Shown piece by piece: positions 1-11,595 of a stretch of 64,000 bases of DNA. Position numbers and translations under genes: made by a program. The notes beneath the pieces were generated by a model. It saw nothing but the letters and a program-made list of their open reading frames with translations, did no database searches and was not told the DNA's origin. Numbering within the stretch: the stretch's first letter is position 1; each line of letters opens with the position of its first letter. Source of the stretch: Pseudomonas oligotrophica (GTDB lineage Bacteria; Pseudomonadota; Gammaproteobacteria; Pseudomonadales; Pseudomonadaceae); the NCBI RefSeq assembly GCF_021726475.1, contig NZ_JAKJRU010000007.1, positions 62,001 through 126,000 on the forward strand. The letters are read 5' to 3'.

Positions 1-41
1 TCGGCCACGTTCGCAACATGCTGCTGCAAAGCGCCACCTGA
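1..41 (+). CDS. sdhB: Succinate dehydrogenase iron-sulfur subunit, 3' end only
   Basis: Only the last 12 codons are in the window, reading GHVRNMLLQSAT and ending at the TGA at 39-41. The peptide resembles the SdhB C-terminus of Pseudomonas, and sdhB normally lies directly before sucA in this genus. SdhB carries the Fe-S clusters that pass electrons from the SdhA flavin to ubiquinone at the inner membrane. The call rests on a short peptide plus gene order, so it is good but not certain. Confidence 0.75.
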   Translation, partial: GHVRNMLLQSAT

Positions 42-103
42 GGTGGTCGGGGGAAGGAGTGGTGCAGCCTGCCGCTCCAAACTCCTGCGTTACCCGTGAC
101 ACC

Positions 104-128
104 TGCGGCGCCGAGACTAGGCGCCGCA
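104..128 (+). other. Hairpin in the sdhB-sucA spacer
   Basis: Perfect 9-bp inverted repeat TGCGGCGCC / GGCGCCGCA with a 7-nt loop. There is no run of T after it, so it is more likely an RNA-stabilising or processing hairpin than a terminator. It lies in the 279-bp spacer (42-320) that forms the sucA leader. No gene was seen in the spacer. Confidence 0.55.
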
Positions 129-139
129 GTCTTAGTAGG

Positions 140-164
140 AATCCCAGCCCAAAAAGCCGGGATT
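140..164 (+). other. Second hairpin in the sucA leader
   Basis: Inverted repeat AATCCCaGC / GCcGGGATT with an A-rich loop, followed by TTCACTTTTG. It looks like a weak terminator or attenuator. The hairpin begins 12 nt after the one at 104-128, so the two could act together between sdhB and sucA. Confidence 0.4.
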
Positions 165-320
165 TCACTTTTGAAAATTTGATGACCAGCAGGAGCATCC
201 GGGGAACCGGAACTATCTGCGCGGTCCGTAGTGGCTTTACCTGAGTCGCTGCTCCAGAACTTGGGAAGTCATGCTGCGGTCTCCACGCTGGTGGTGTCTC
301 CTTATCGAAGGTGACCAGAC

Positions 321-3149
321 ATGCAAGAAAGCGTAATGCAGCGCATGTGGGACAGCGCGCACCTATCCGGTGGTAACGCTGCCTATGTGGAAGAGCTTTA
401 CGAGCTCTATCTGCACGACCCCAACGCTGTGCCCGAAGAATGGCGCAACTACTTCCAGAGGCTGCCATCGAGCACCGGTGCAGCGGACGTGTCGCATTCG
501 ACTGTTCGCGATCATTTTGTGCTGCTGGCGAAGAACCAGCGCCGCGCGCAGCCCGTTTCTGCCGGCGCAGTCAGCAGTGAGCATGAAAAGAGGCAGGTGG
601 AAGTCCTGCGCTTGATCCAGGCCTATCGCCTGCGCGGCCACCAGGCTGCCCAGCTCGATCCGCTCGGCCTGCAACAGCGTCCCAGTCCGGCGGACCTGTC
701 GATCCATAACTACGGCCTGACCGACGCCGACCTTGATACGGTGTTCCGTACCGGCGACCTGTCGATCGGCAAGGATCAGGCAACTCTCCGTGAAATCGTT
801 CAGGCGCTGCAAGAGACATATTGCCGCACCATCGGCGCCGAATTCGCCCATATCGTCGATTCCGAGCAACGCAACTGGTTCATCCAGCGCCTCGAGAGCG
901 TGCGTGGCCGTCCGCAGTTCTCCGCCGAGCTGCGTGGCCACCTGCTCGAGCGCCTGACCGCTGCCGAAGGCCTGGAAAAGTACCTGGGCACCAAGTATCC
1001 GGGAACCAAGCGTTTCGGTCTCGAAGGTGGCGAAAGCCTCATCCCGCTGCTTGATGAGCTGATCCAGCGCTCCGGCTCCTACGGCGTGAAGGAAGTCGTT
1101 ATCGGCATGGCCCACCGCGGTCGCCTGAACGTGCTGGTCAACACCCTGGGCAAGAACCCGCGCGACCTGTTCGACGAGTTCGAAGGCAAGAAGGTCGAGG
1201 GCCTGAGCTCGGGCGACGTGAAGTACCACCAGGGCTTCTCCTCCAACGTGATGACCCCTGGTGGCGAAATCCACCTGGCCATGGCGTTCAACCCGTCGCA
1301 CCTGGAGATCGTCTCGCCGGTAGTCGAGGGTTCGGTACGTGCCCGCCAGGATCGCCGCAAGGATCCGATCGGCGACAAGGTGATGCCGATCACCATCCAC
1401 GGTGACGCGGCATTCGCCGGGCAGGGCGTGGTCATGGAGACATTCCAGATGTCCCAGACCCGCGCCTACAAGACCGGCGGCACCATCCGCATCGTGGTCA
1501 ACAACCAGGTCGGCTTCACTACCAGCAAGCAGGAAGATGCTCGTTCCACCGAGTACTCCACCGACGTCGCCAAGATGATCCAGGCGCCGATCTTCCACGT
1601 GAATGCCGATGACCCGGAAGCGGTACTGTTCGTCAGCCAGCTGGCCGTTGACTACCGCATGCAGTTCAAGCGCGACATCGTCATCGACCTGGTGTGCTAC
1701 CGCCGTCGCGGCCACAACGAGGCCGACGAGCCGAGCGGCACCCAGCCGCTGATGTACCAGAAGATCGCCAAGCAGCGCACCACTCGCGACCACTACGCCG
1801 ATGCGCTGATTGCCGCCGGCGTGCTGAGCGCTGACGAGGTGCAGGCTCGCGTGGACGAGTACCGCCAGGCGCTGGACAACGGCCTGCACGTGGTCAAGAG
1901 CCTGGTCAAGGAGCCGAACCCCGAGCTGTTCGTCGACTGGCGCCCCTACCTTGGGCATGCCTGGACGGCCCGTCACGACACCAGCTTCGATCTGAAGACG
2001 CTGCAGGAACTGTCCGGCAAGCTGCTGCAGGTCCCGGAAGGTTTCGTCGTGCAGCGCCAGGTCTCCAAGATCCTCGAAGACCGCACGAAGATGGCCGCCG
2101 GTGCGATGCCCATCAACTGGGGCTTCGCCGAGACCATGGCCTACGCCACCCTGCTGTTCGAAGGCCACCCGGTGCGCATCACCGGCCAGGACGTCGGCCG
2201 CGGCACCTTCTCGCACCGCCATGCGGCGCTGCACAACCAGAAGGATGGCTCGACCTACATCCCGCTGCAGCACCTGTACCAGCAGCAGCCGGACTTCACC
2301 CTGTACGACTCCTTCCTCTCGGAAGAAGCCGTGCTGGCGTTCGAATACGGTTATGCGACCACCACGCCGAACGCGCTGGTGATCTGGGAAGCGCAGTTCG
2401 GCGACTTCGCCAACGGTGCCCAGGTAGTGATGGACCAGTTCATCAGCAGCGGCGAGGCCAAGTGGGGGCGTCTGTGTGGCCTGACCATGCTGTTGCCGCA
2501 CGGCTACGAAGGGCAGGGGCCGGAGCACTCCTCGGCTCGCCTGGAGCGCTACCTGCAGCTGTGCGCCGAGCACAACATCCAGGTTTGCGTGCCGTCGACA
2601 CCGGCGCAGGTCTACCACATGCTGCGTCGCCAGGCGATCCGTCCGCTGCGCAAGCCGCTGGTTGCCCTGACGCCCAAGTCGCTGCTGCGTCACAAGCTGG
2701 CCGTCTCCACGCTCGAGGAACTGACCCAGGGTTCGTTCCAGACCGTGCTGCCGGAGATCGATCCGATCGATCCGGCGAAGGTCGAGCGCGTGGTCATGTG
2801 CAGCGGCAAGGTGTACTACGATCTGCTGGAGAAGCGTCGCAACGAAGGTCGCGAAGACATCGCCATCGTCCGGATCGAACAGCTGTATCCGTTCCCGGAA
2901 GACGACCTGGCTGAAGTCCTGGCGCCGTACCAGAACCTCAAGCACATCGTCTGGTGCCAGGAAGAGCCGATGAACCAGGGCGCCTGGTACTGCAGCCAGC
3001 ACCACATGCGGCGTGTCGCCACTGCGCACCGGAAGGAGCTGTTCCTCCAGTACGCGGGCCGCGAGGCATCTGCGGCCCCGGCGGTCGGTTACGCATCCAT
3101 GCACGCCGAGCAACAGGAAAAGCTGCTCCAGGATGCCTTCACCGTTTAA
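321..3149 (+). CDS. sucA: 2-oxoglutarate dehydrogenase E1 component
   Basis: Thiamine-diphosphate-dependent E1 subunit of the 2-oxoglutarate dehydrogenase complex. It decarboxylates 2-oxoglutarate and passes the succinyl group to the lipoyl arm of SucB. The product is 942 aa, the usual size, and starts MQESVMQRMWDSAHLSG, the typical Pseudomonas start. The N-terminal segment with YLHDPNAVPEEWR is the E2-binding region. The core includes MAHRGRLNVL and HGDAAFAGQG. The C-terminal transketolase-like half contains the GTFSHRHA region and GYEGQGPEHSSARLER. It is first in the sucA-sucB-lpdG unit, with 69 bp before sucB. Confidence 0.98.
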   Translation: MQESVMQRMWDSAHLSGGNAAYVEELYELYLHDPNAVPEEWRNYFQRLPSSTGAADVSHSTVRDHFVLLAKNQRRAQPVSAGAVSSEHEKRQVEVLRLIQAYRLRGHQAAQLDPLGLQQRPSPADLSIHNYGLTDADLDTVFRTGDLSIGKDQATLREIVQALQETYCRTIGAEFAHIVDSEQRNWFIQRLESVRGRPQFSAELRGHLLERLTAAEGLEKYLGTKYPGTKRFGLEGGESLIPLLDELIQRSGSYGVKEVVIGMAHRGRLNVLVNTLGKNPRDLFDEFEGKKVEGLSSGDVKYHQGFSSNVMTPGGEIHLAMAFNPSHLEIVSPVVEGSVRARQDRRKDPIGDKVMPITIHGDAAFAGQGVVMETFQMSQTRAYKTGGTIRIVVNNQVGFTTSKQEDARSTEYSTDVAKMIQAPIFHVNADDPEAVLFVSQLAVDYRMQFKRDIVIDLVCYRRRGHNEADEPSGTQPLMYQKIAKQRTTRDHYADALIAAGVLSADEVQARVDEYRQALDNGLHVVKSLVKEPNPELFVDWRPYLGHAWTARHDTSFDLKTLQELSGKLLQVPEGFVVQRQVSKILEDRTKMAAGAMPINWGFAETMAYATLLFEGHPVRITGQDVGRGTFSHRHAALHNQKDGSTYIPLQHLYQQQPDFTLYDSFLSEEAVLAFEYGYATTTPNALVIWEAQFGDFANGAQVVMDQFISSGEAKWGRLCGLTMLLPHGYEGQGPEHSSARLERYLQLCAEHNIQVCVPSTPAQVYHMLRRQAIRPLRKPLVALTPKSLLRHKLAVSTLEELTQGSFQTVLPEIDPIDPAKVERVVMCSGKVYYDLLEKRRNEGREDIAIVRIEQLYPFPEDDLAEVLAPYQNLKHIVWCQEEPMNQGAWYCSQHHMRRVATAHRKELFLQYAGREASAAPAVGYASMHAEQQEKLLQDAFTV

Positions 3150-3218
3150 ACCCCAGCTGCAAGAGGCCGCGCGATGCGCGGCCTCGACGTAGACAACGAA
3201 TCAATAGGACCCCTGATA

Positions 3219-4439
3219 ATGGCTATCGAGATCAAAGCCCCTACTTTCCCGGAATCCGTTGCGGACGGCACCGTCGCCACCTGGCACAAAAAGCCTGGCG
3301 ATGCCGTCAAGCGTGACGAGCTGATCGTCGACATCGAGACCGACAAGGTGGTCATGGAAGTGCTCGCCGAGGCCGATGGCGTGCTCAGCGAAATCGTCAA
3401 GAACGAAGGCGACACCGTGCTCAGTGGCGAACTGCTGGGCAAGCTCGAGGCCGGCGCTACCGTCGCTGCAGCCCCGGCTGCCGCTCCTGCCGCCCCAGCC
3501 CAGGCGCCTGCCGCTGCTGCCGCCGAATCCGCCGAGGAGCCGATCCTGGCGCCGGCTGCGCGCAAGCTGGCCGAAGAGAACGGCATCGACCCGAACAGCG
3601 TTCGTGGTACTGGCAAGGATGGCCGCGTGACCAAGGAAGACGTGGTTGCCGCCATCGAAGCCAAGAAGTCCGCGCCGGCCGCTGCTGCCAAGCCGGCTGC
3701 TCCGGCTGCCGCGGCTCCGATCTTCGCCGCCGGTGACCGCGTCGAGAAGCGCGTGCCGATGACCCGCCTGCGTGCCAAGGTCGCCGAGCGCCTGGTCGAA
3801 GCCCAGTCCTCCATGGCCATGCTGACCACCTTCAACGAGGTCAACATGAAGCCGATCATGGAGCTGCGCGCCAAGTACAAGGACCTCTTCGAGAAGACCC
3901 ACAACGGCGTGCGCCTGGGCTTCATGTCCTTCTTCGTCAAGGCTGCCGTCGAAGCGCTCAAGCGCCAGCCGGGGGTCAACGCGTCCATCGATGGCAACGA
4001 CATCGTCTACCACGGCTATCAGGACATCGGCGTGGCCGTGTCCAGCGACCGCGGCCTGGTCGTACCGGTGCTGCGTAACGCCGAGCGCATGGGCCTGGCA
4101 GAGATCGAGGGTGGGATCAACGAATTCGGCAAGAAGGCCAAGGCCGGCAAGCTGACCATCGAAGAGATGACCGGCGGCACCTTCACCATCTCCAACGGCG
4201 GTGTGTTCGGTTCGCTGCTGTCGACGCCGATCGTCAACCCGCCGCAGACCGCTATCCTCGGCATGCACAAGATCCAGGAGCGCCCGATGGCCGTGAACGG
4301 CCAGGTCGTGATCCTGCCGATGATGTACCTGGCCCTGTCCTACGATCACCGTTTGATCGATGGCAAGGAAGCGGTAACCTTCCTGGTCACCATGAAGGAC
4401 CTGCTGGAAGATCCGGCTCGCCTGCTGCTGGACATCTGA
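3219..4439 (+). CDS. sucB: Dihydrolipoyl succinyltransferase (E2)
   Basis: Core E2 of the 2-oxoglutarate dehydrogenase complex, 406 aa. It moves the succinyl group from lipoamide to CoA. The lipoyl domain at about residues 1-77 has the lipoylated lysine in ETDKVVMEV. An Ala/Pro-rich linker follows, then the peripheral-subunit-binding domain ([16 protein letters not shown]). The catalytic domain ends with the active-site motif [10 protein letters not shown]. The ATG at 3219 is chosen because [17 protein letters not shown] is the conserved start; the reading frame is open 45 bp further upstream, but that stretch is spacer. Confidence 0.98.
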   Translation: MAIEIKAPTFPESVADGTVATWHKKPGDAVKRDELIVDIETDKVVMEVLAEADGVLSEIVKNEGDTVLSGELLGKLEAGATVAAAPAAAPAAPAQAPAAAAAESAEEPILAPAARKLAEENGIDPNSVRGTGKDGRVTKEDVVAAIEAKKSAPAAAAKPAAPAAAAPIFAAGDRVEKRVPMTRLRAKVAERLVEAQSSMAMLTTFNEVNMKPIMELRAKYKDLFEKTHNGVRLGFMSFFVKAAVEALKRQPGVNASIDGNDIVYHGYQDIGVAVSSDRGLVVPVLRNAERMGLAEIEGGINEFGKKAKAGKLTIEEMTGGTFTISNGGVFGSLLSTPIVNPPQTAILGMHKIQERPMAVNGQVVILPMMYLALSYDHRLIDGKEAVTFLVTMKDLLEDPARLLLDI

Positions 4440-4445
4440 CAAGGC

Positions 4446-4504
4446 AGCCACGGGCGGTGGGCGGTTCGCTGGTAGCAGCGCCGCCCACGGCTCGTGGCTT
4501 TTCG
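4446..4504 (+). terminator. Hairpin with T-run between sucB and lpdG
   Basis: A 19-bp stem pairs 4446-4464 with 4481-4499 with two mismatches, starts 7 nt after the sucB stop and is followed by TTTT. It has the form of an intrinsic terminator inside the suc operon. It may attenuate lpdG relative to sucAB, or protect the sucAB mRNA end. Confidence 0.65.
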
Positions 4505-4516
4505 TTTGCCGCTTAG

Positions 4517-5968
<1,452 letters not shown>

Positions 5969-5986
5969 GCGCTCCTCGTGATCAAG

Positions 5987-6023
5987 AAAGCCCGGCCTGT
6001 TTTCGAACACGCCGGGCTTTTCT
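5987..6023 (+). terminator. Intrinsic terminator after lpdG
   Basis: Stem AAAGCCCGGC / GCCGGGCTTT with a 14-nt loop and a TTTCTTT tail, 18 bp after the lpdG stop. It separates sucA-sucB-lpdG from sucCD, implying that sucCD has its own promoter. Confidence 0.85.
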
Positions 6024-6062
6024 TTGACTAAAGTAGAATGTTTTCATTAGCACGACAGGTCC

Positions 6063-6089
6063 TTGAAAGGTATCGGCGATAGTTTTCAG
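6063..6089 (+). promoter_or_regulatory. Imperfect palindrome in the sucC leader
   Basis: TTGAAAGGTATCG and CGATAGTTTTCAG flank a central G and pair at 10 of 13 positions. The palindrome lies about 60-90 bp upstream of sucC, between the lpdG terminator and sucC. It could be an operator or an mRNA hairpin; no regulator is identified. Confidence 0.35.
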
Positions 6090-6150
6090 GGACTTGCAAG
6101 GGGGCAGGCGTCGTCCTGCCGGAAAGCGGTACTGACCAACGGTAAGAAGC

Positions 6151-7316
<1,166 letters not shown>

Positions 7317-7320
<4 letters not shown>

Positions 7321-8204
7321 GCGTCCTGATCAACAAAGACACCAAGGTCATCTGCCAGGGCTTCACCGGTTCGCAGGGCACCTTCCACTCCGAGCAGGCG
7401 ATCGCCTACGGTACCCGCATGGTCGGCGGCGTGACGCCGGGCAAGGGCGGTTCGCTGCACCTTGGCCTGCCGGTGTTCAACACGGTCAAGGAAGCGGTCG
7501 AGGCCACGGGCGCGGACGCCTCGGTTATCTACGTGCCGGCCCCCTTCTGCAAGGATTCGATCCTCGAGGCGGCCTTCGGTGGCATCAAGCTGATCGTCTG
7601 CATCACCGAAGGCATCCCGACGCTGGACATGCTCGAGGTGAAGATGAAGTGTGACGAGCTCGGCGTGCGCCTGATCGGGCCGAACTGCCCCGGCGTGATC
7701 ACGCCCGGCGAGTGCAAGATCGGCATCCAGCCCGGCCATATCCACCAGCCGGGCAAGGTCGGCATCGTCTCGCGCTCCGGCACCCTGACCTACGAGGCGG
7801 TCAAGCAGACCACCGACGCCGGCTTCGGCCAGTCCACCTGCGTGGGCATCGGCGGTGACCCGATCCCCGGTTCGACCTTCATCGACATCCTCGAGCTGTT
7901 CCAGAACGACGCGCAGACCGAGGCGATCGTCATGATCGGTGAGATCGGCGGCTCGGCAGAAGAGGAGGCCGCGGCCTATATCAAGGCCCACGTCACCAAG
8001 CCGGTGGTGTCCTACATCGCCGGTGTCACGGCTCCGCCCGGCAAGCGCATGGGCCATGCCGGCGCGATCATCTCCGGCGGCAAGGGCACGGCCGACGAGA
8101 AGTTCGCCGCCCTGCAGGACGCCGGCGTGCGCACCGTGCGCTCGCTCGCCGATATCGGCAAGGCGCTGGCCGAAGTCACCGGCTGGGAAATGAAAGGCGC
8201 CTGA
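7317..8204 (+). CDS. sucD: Succinyl-CoA synthetase alpha subunit
   Basis: Alpha subunit, 295 aa, carrying the CoA-binding Rossmann domain and the phosphohistidine. It starts [35 protein letters not shown] is the CoA-binding loop, [11 protein letters not shown] is conserved, and the phosphorylated His lies in [10 protein letters not shown] near residue 246. The ATG at 7317 overlaps the sucC stop by 4 bp, which decides the start. The long upstream extension of the same frame is antisense-like shadow inside sucC. Confidence 0.98.
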
Positions 8205-8221
8205 TCGACGCCTGGAAAAAG

Positions 8222-8245
8222 AAGGCCACCTGCGGGTGGCCTTTT
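8222..8245 (+). terminator. Intrinsic terminator after sucD
   Basis: Perfect stem AAGGCCACC / GGTGGCCTT with a 4-nt loop followed by TTCGTTT, 17 bp after the sucD stop. It closes the TCA-cycle block. Confidence 0.9.
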
Positions 8246-8477
8246 CGTTTCATTGCGACAAACCGGTCGGCATCGTCGGCGAATCGTGGCATCATTCGCG
8301 CCCCATCACGGCGCAGTCTTCACGAGGGATGCGCGCCGCCGCAGGGCCTGGCTCAACCGGCCGGGTGACATTTCCCTTACCCCTGGAGAAATCGCCCACT
8401 CTTCCCCTTACGTCGTCGATCGAGGATCGCGCTGCGCACGTGCGCGGCGGCGGCGTTCCTGTCTGGTAGTGTTTCGC

Positions 8478-9785
8478 ATGACTCGTTTGAAAGGTTTTGA
8501 CCTCGTTGCCCTCGGCTTCATGACGTTCGCGCTCTTCCTTGGCGCCGGCAACATCATCTTCCCGCCCAGCGCCGGCCTGGCCGCGGGCGAACACATCTGG
8601 CGCGTGGCCGCCGGCTTCCTGCTCACCGGTGTCGGCTTGCCGCTGCTCACCGTCGTCGCCCTGGCACGCGTCGGCGGCGGCATGGATCGCCTGACCGCGC
8701 CGCTCGGCCGCTTCGCCGGCGTCGCGCTGGCGGTTGCCGTCTACCTGGCCATCGGCCCGCTGTTCGCCACGCCGCGTACCGCGGTGGTCTCCTTCGAGAT
8801 GGGCATCGCGCCGTTCACCGGCGACAGCGGCGCGCCGCTGCTGATCTACACGCTGCTGTTCTTCTCCGCCGTGCTGGTGCTGGTGCTCAACCCCGGCCGC
8901 CTGATGGAGAACGTCGGCAAGATCATCACGCCGGTGCTGCTGGTGTCGCTGTTGCTGCTGGGCGGGGCGGCGGTATTCCTGCCGGCCGGCGACATCGGCA
9001 CGACCGCCGAGGGCTATCGCAGTGCGCCGCTGGTCAAGGGTTTCCTCGATGGCTACCTGACCATGGATACCCTGGGCGCGCTGGTGTTCGGCATCGTCAT
9101 CGCGACGGCGATCCGCGACCATGGGGTGACCGATGCGGCGCTGGTCACGCGCTATTCGATGATCGCCGGTGTCATCGCCGCGATCGGCCTGTCTGCGGTC
9201 TACCTGGCGCTGTTCTACCTCGGTGCGACCAGCCAGGGCATCGCCGGCGATGCGCAGAACGGCGTCCAGGTGCTGACCACCTATGTGCAGCACACCTTCG
9301 GTACCCCCGGCAGCCTGTTGCTCGCCGCGGTCATCACCCTGGCCTGCCTGACCACCGCGGTGGGGCTGACCGCCGCCTGCGGCGAATTCTTCAGCAAGCT
9401 GCTGCCCGTGTCCTACCGCGCCGTGGTGATCACCTTCGCCCTGTTCAGCCTGCTGGTGGCCAACCAGGGGCTGACCCAGCTGATCAGCGTGTCGGTGCCA
9501 GTGCTGGTCGGGCTCTATCCGTTGGCGATCGTGCTGGTGGCACTCAGCCTGGCCGATGGCCTGTGGCGTTCGCCGAGCCGGGTGATGGTCCCGGTAATGG
9601 CGGTCACGCTGGTGTTCGGCCTGGTCGACGGCATGGCCGCCGCCGGCTTCGCCGATGCCGTGCCGGCATTCTTCGGCCAATTGCCGATGGCCGAGCAGAG
9701 CATGGGCTGGTTGCTGCCGGCGCTGTGCACCCTGGCGCTCGCCGTGGTCTTCGACCGGGTGCGGCCGGCCCCGGCGAGTCGTTGA
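8478..9785 (+). CDS. brnQ: Branched-chain amino acid:cation symporter (BrnQ/BraB type)
   Basis: Inner-membrane carrier of the LIVCS family, importing Leu, Ile and Val with Na+ or H+. The 435-aa product has about 12 hydrophobic segments. The N-terminus MTRLKGFDLVALGFMTFALF followed by LGAGNIIFPPSAG is the family signature. The ATG at 8478 is used because translation upstream of it has no family resemblance. In P. aeruginosa the carrier gene braB follows sucD in the same place. Confidence 0.93.
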   Translation: MTRLKGFDLVALGFMTFALFLGAGNIIFPPSAGLAAGEHIWRVAAGFLLTGVGLPLLTVVALARVGGGMDRLTAPLGRFAGVALAVAVYLAIGPLFATPRTAVVSFEMGIAPFTGDSGAPLLIYTLLFFSAVLVLVLNPGRLMENVGKIITPVLLVSLLLLGGAAVFLPAGDIGTTAEGYRSAPLVKGFLDGYLTMDTLGALVFGIVIATAIRDHGVTDAALVTRYSMIAGVIAAIGLSAVYLALFYLGATSQGIAGDAQNGVQVLTTYVQHTFGTPGSLLLAAVITLACLTTAVGLTAACGEFFSKLLPVSYRAVVITFALFSLLVANQGLTQLISVSVPVLVGLYPLAIVLVALSLADGLWRSPSRVMVPVMAVTLVFGLVDGMAAAGFADAVPAFFGQLPMAEQSMGWLLPALCTLALAVVFDRVRPAPASR

Positions 9786-9848
9786 CGCGACGCAGCGTCC
9801 AGCCGAGGCGGGCCGCTATACTCCGCCTCAGGTTGAAGAGGACAGACC

Positions 9849-10574
9849 ATGGCGTTATCCGAACTGCTGGTGCCCGATGTCGCTGCGATTCTCTGGTTCG
9901 TCGTCTGCTGGGTGGGCTACACCAGGTACGCCACCTGGCGCGGTCGCGACACAGCCTGCCTGGCCAGTGTCCTGCACCTGTACCGGCAGGACTGGATGCG
10001 CCGGCTGCTGCAACGTGACAACCGGATCGCCGATGCCAACGTGATCGGCAACCTGGAGCGCAACGCCTCGTTCTTCGCCTCCAGCACCCTGATCATCCTG
10101 GCCGGCATCCTCACGGCACTCGGCGCTTCGGATCGCGCGGTGTCGCTGCTGGCCGACCTGCCGCTGGCCCAGCCGGTCAGCCGCGGGCTCTCGGAAATCA
10201 AGCTGCTCGGCCTGGCGGTGGTCTTCGTCTACGCCTTCTTCACGTTCAGCTGGTGCATGCGCCAATACAACTTCGGCGCCGTGCTGGTCGCCTCGGCGCC
10301 GATGGCGGCCGAGCGCAACGTCACCGACCTCGAGCGCAAGGCATTTGCCGAGCGCGGTGCGCGGGTGCTGTCGATGGCCGCCAACCAGTTCAACTTCGGC
10401 CTGCGCGCCTACTACTTCGGCATGTCGATGCTGGCCTGGTTCATCAACCCCTGGTTCTTCATGGTCGTCGCTACTGGCGTGGTGCTGGTGCTCTATCGCC
10501 GGGAATTCCACTCCGACGTGCTGCAGGTCATGGTGTTTACGCCAACTTCCATCGCCGAGCCGTCCAAGGAGTAG
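9849..10574 (+). CDS. DUF599 family membrane protein
   Basis: Predicted inner-membrane protein of 241 aa with about four transmembrane segments: LLVPDVAAILWFVVCWVGY near the N-terminus, ASSTLIILAGILTALG in the middle, GLAVVFVYAFFTFSWCMRQY, and a C-terminal hydrophobic pair. RDNRIADANVIGNLERNASF and FTFSWCMRQYNF are typical of DUF599 (PF04654) proteins, whose function is unknown. It stands alone between brnQ and the thioesterase pair. Confidence 0.8.
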   Translation: MALSELLVPDVAAILWFVVCWVGYTRYATWRGRDTACLASVLHLYRQDWMRRLLQRDNRIADANVIGNLERNASFFASSTLIILAGILTALGASDRAVSLLADLPLAQPVSRGLSEIKLLGLAVVFVYAFFTFSWCMRQYNFGAVLVASAPMAAERNVTDLERKAFAERGARVLSMAANQFNFGLRAYYFGMSMLAWFINPWFFMVVATGVVLVLYRREFHSDVLQVMVFTPTSIAEPSKE

Positions 10575-10630
10575 GGCGGCGCGGTCCCGCCCGCTATGAT
10601 GGCCGGCTGGATTCATTAGCGGGGCAACCG

Positions 10631-11095
10631 ATGAGCGACAGCCTGATTCTCGAGCGCACCCAGCGCTTTCTTTCTCTCTTGCGCCATTGCCAGGTACTCG
10701 GGCTAAGCGTCGAGCATGCCGATCGCAAGGGGCTGACGCTGCGCCTGCCGTACAGCGAGCAACTGATCGGCAACCCCGAGACCGGCGGTATCCATGGCGG
10801 GGCGATCACCACGCTGATGGACACCACCTGCGGCATCTCGACCGCCTGCGCGCTGCCGGAACTCGAGGTATGCCCGACGCTCGACCTGCGCATCGACTAC
10901 ATGCACCCGGCCGAGCCTGGCCTGGACGTGTTCGGCTTCGCCGAGTGCTACCGCGTCACGCCCCATGTGATCTTCACCCGCGGTGTCGCCTACCAGCGCG
11001 ACATCAACGAGCCGATCGCCCATGTGGTCGGCACCTTCATGCGCATGGGCCAGCCGCCGCGCAAGGGTGGTGCAGGCGGGGAGGGTGCGGCATGA
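10631..11095 (+). CDS. PaaI-family hotdog thioesterase, first of a tandem pair
   Basis: Single hotdog-domain protein of 154 aa, expected to hydrolyse acyl-CoA thioesters in the cytoplasm; the substrate is unknown. The motif GGIHGGAITTLMDTTCG contains the usual HGG turn and acidic catalytic residue of the PaaI/YdiI group. The ATG at 10631 starts MSDSLILERTQRF. Its stop overlaps the next thioesterase start in ATGA, suggesting one transcript and possibly a heteromeric enzyme. Confidence 0.85.
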   Translation: MSDSLILERTQRFLSLLRHCQVLGLSVEHADRKGLTLRLPYSEQLIGNPETGGIHGGAITTLMDTTCGISTACALPELEVCPTLDLRIDYMHPAEPGLDVFGFAECYRVTPHVIFTRGVAYQRDINEPIAHVVGTFMRMGQPPRKGGAGGEGAA

Positions 11096-11538
11096 GCCAG
11101 GTGGATTTCGATGCCATGGTCCGCCAGGCGCTGGAGAGCAACGACTACGCGCCGCTGATCGAGTCGGTACCCTACGCGCGGATGATCGGCATGCAGTGCC
11201 TGCGCCTGGGCGACGAGATGGTGTTTCGCCTGCCGCAAAGCCAGGACAATATCGGCAATCCCATGCTGCCGGCGATACATGGCGGGGTGATCGCCGGGTT
11301 CATGGAGCATGCGGCGATGCTGCACCTGTTGATGTTCATGGGCACGCCACATTTGCCGAAAATCATCGACTTCTCGATAGATTATCTACGCGCCGGTCAC
11401 TATCGTGACACCTTCGCCGCCTGCCAGGTATGGCGCCAGGGCCGTCGGGTCGCCAACGTCGCGATCACCGCCTGGCAGACCCAGCAGGCCGAACCCATCG
11501 CCACCGCCCGTTGCCATTTCAAGATCGACCAGGCCTGA
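11092..11538 (+). CDS. PaaI-family hotdog thioesterase, second of a tandem pair
   Basis: 148-aa hotdog protein translated from an ATG overlapping the stop of the first thioesterase by 4 bp. The core motif AIHGGVIAGFMEHAAMLHLL keeps HGG and places a Glu where the first protein has Asp, so the two paralogues differ at the likely catalytic acid. FSIDYLRAGHYRDTFAACQV is the typical second half of the fold. The substrate is unknown. Confidence 0.83.
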   Translation: MSQVDFDAMVRQALESNDYAPLIESVPYARMIGMQCLRLGDEMVFRLPQSQDNIGNPMLPAIHGGVIAGFMEHAAMLHLLMFMGTPHLPKIIDFSIDYLRAGHYRDTFAACQVWRQGRRVANVAITAWQTQQAEPIATARCHFKIDQA

Positions 11539-11595
11539 ACGGCAGTCGTCGGCCGGTGGTGGCTGACGTCTGTCCCCGTCGTTTCAAGGATCGCA

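Noticed and set aside
59-244. 61-codon frame in the sdhB-sucA spacer
   Set aside because: It spans both leader hairpins, has no clear ribosome-binding site and resembles no protein.
363-3113. Minus-strand open frame of 916 codons
   Set aside because: It lies wholly opposite sucA, whose product is certain. Long antisense frames are common in GC-rich DNA with strong codon bias, and its translation has no recognisable domain.
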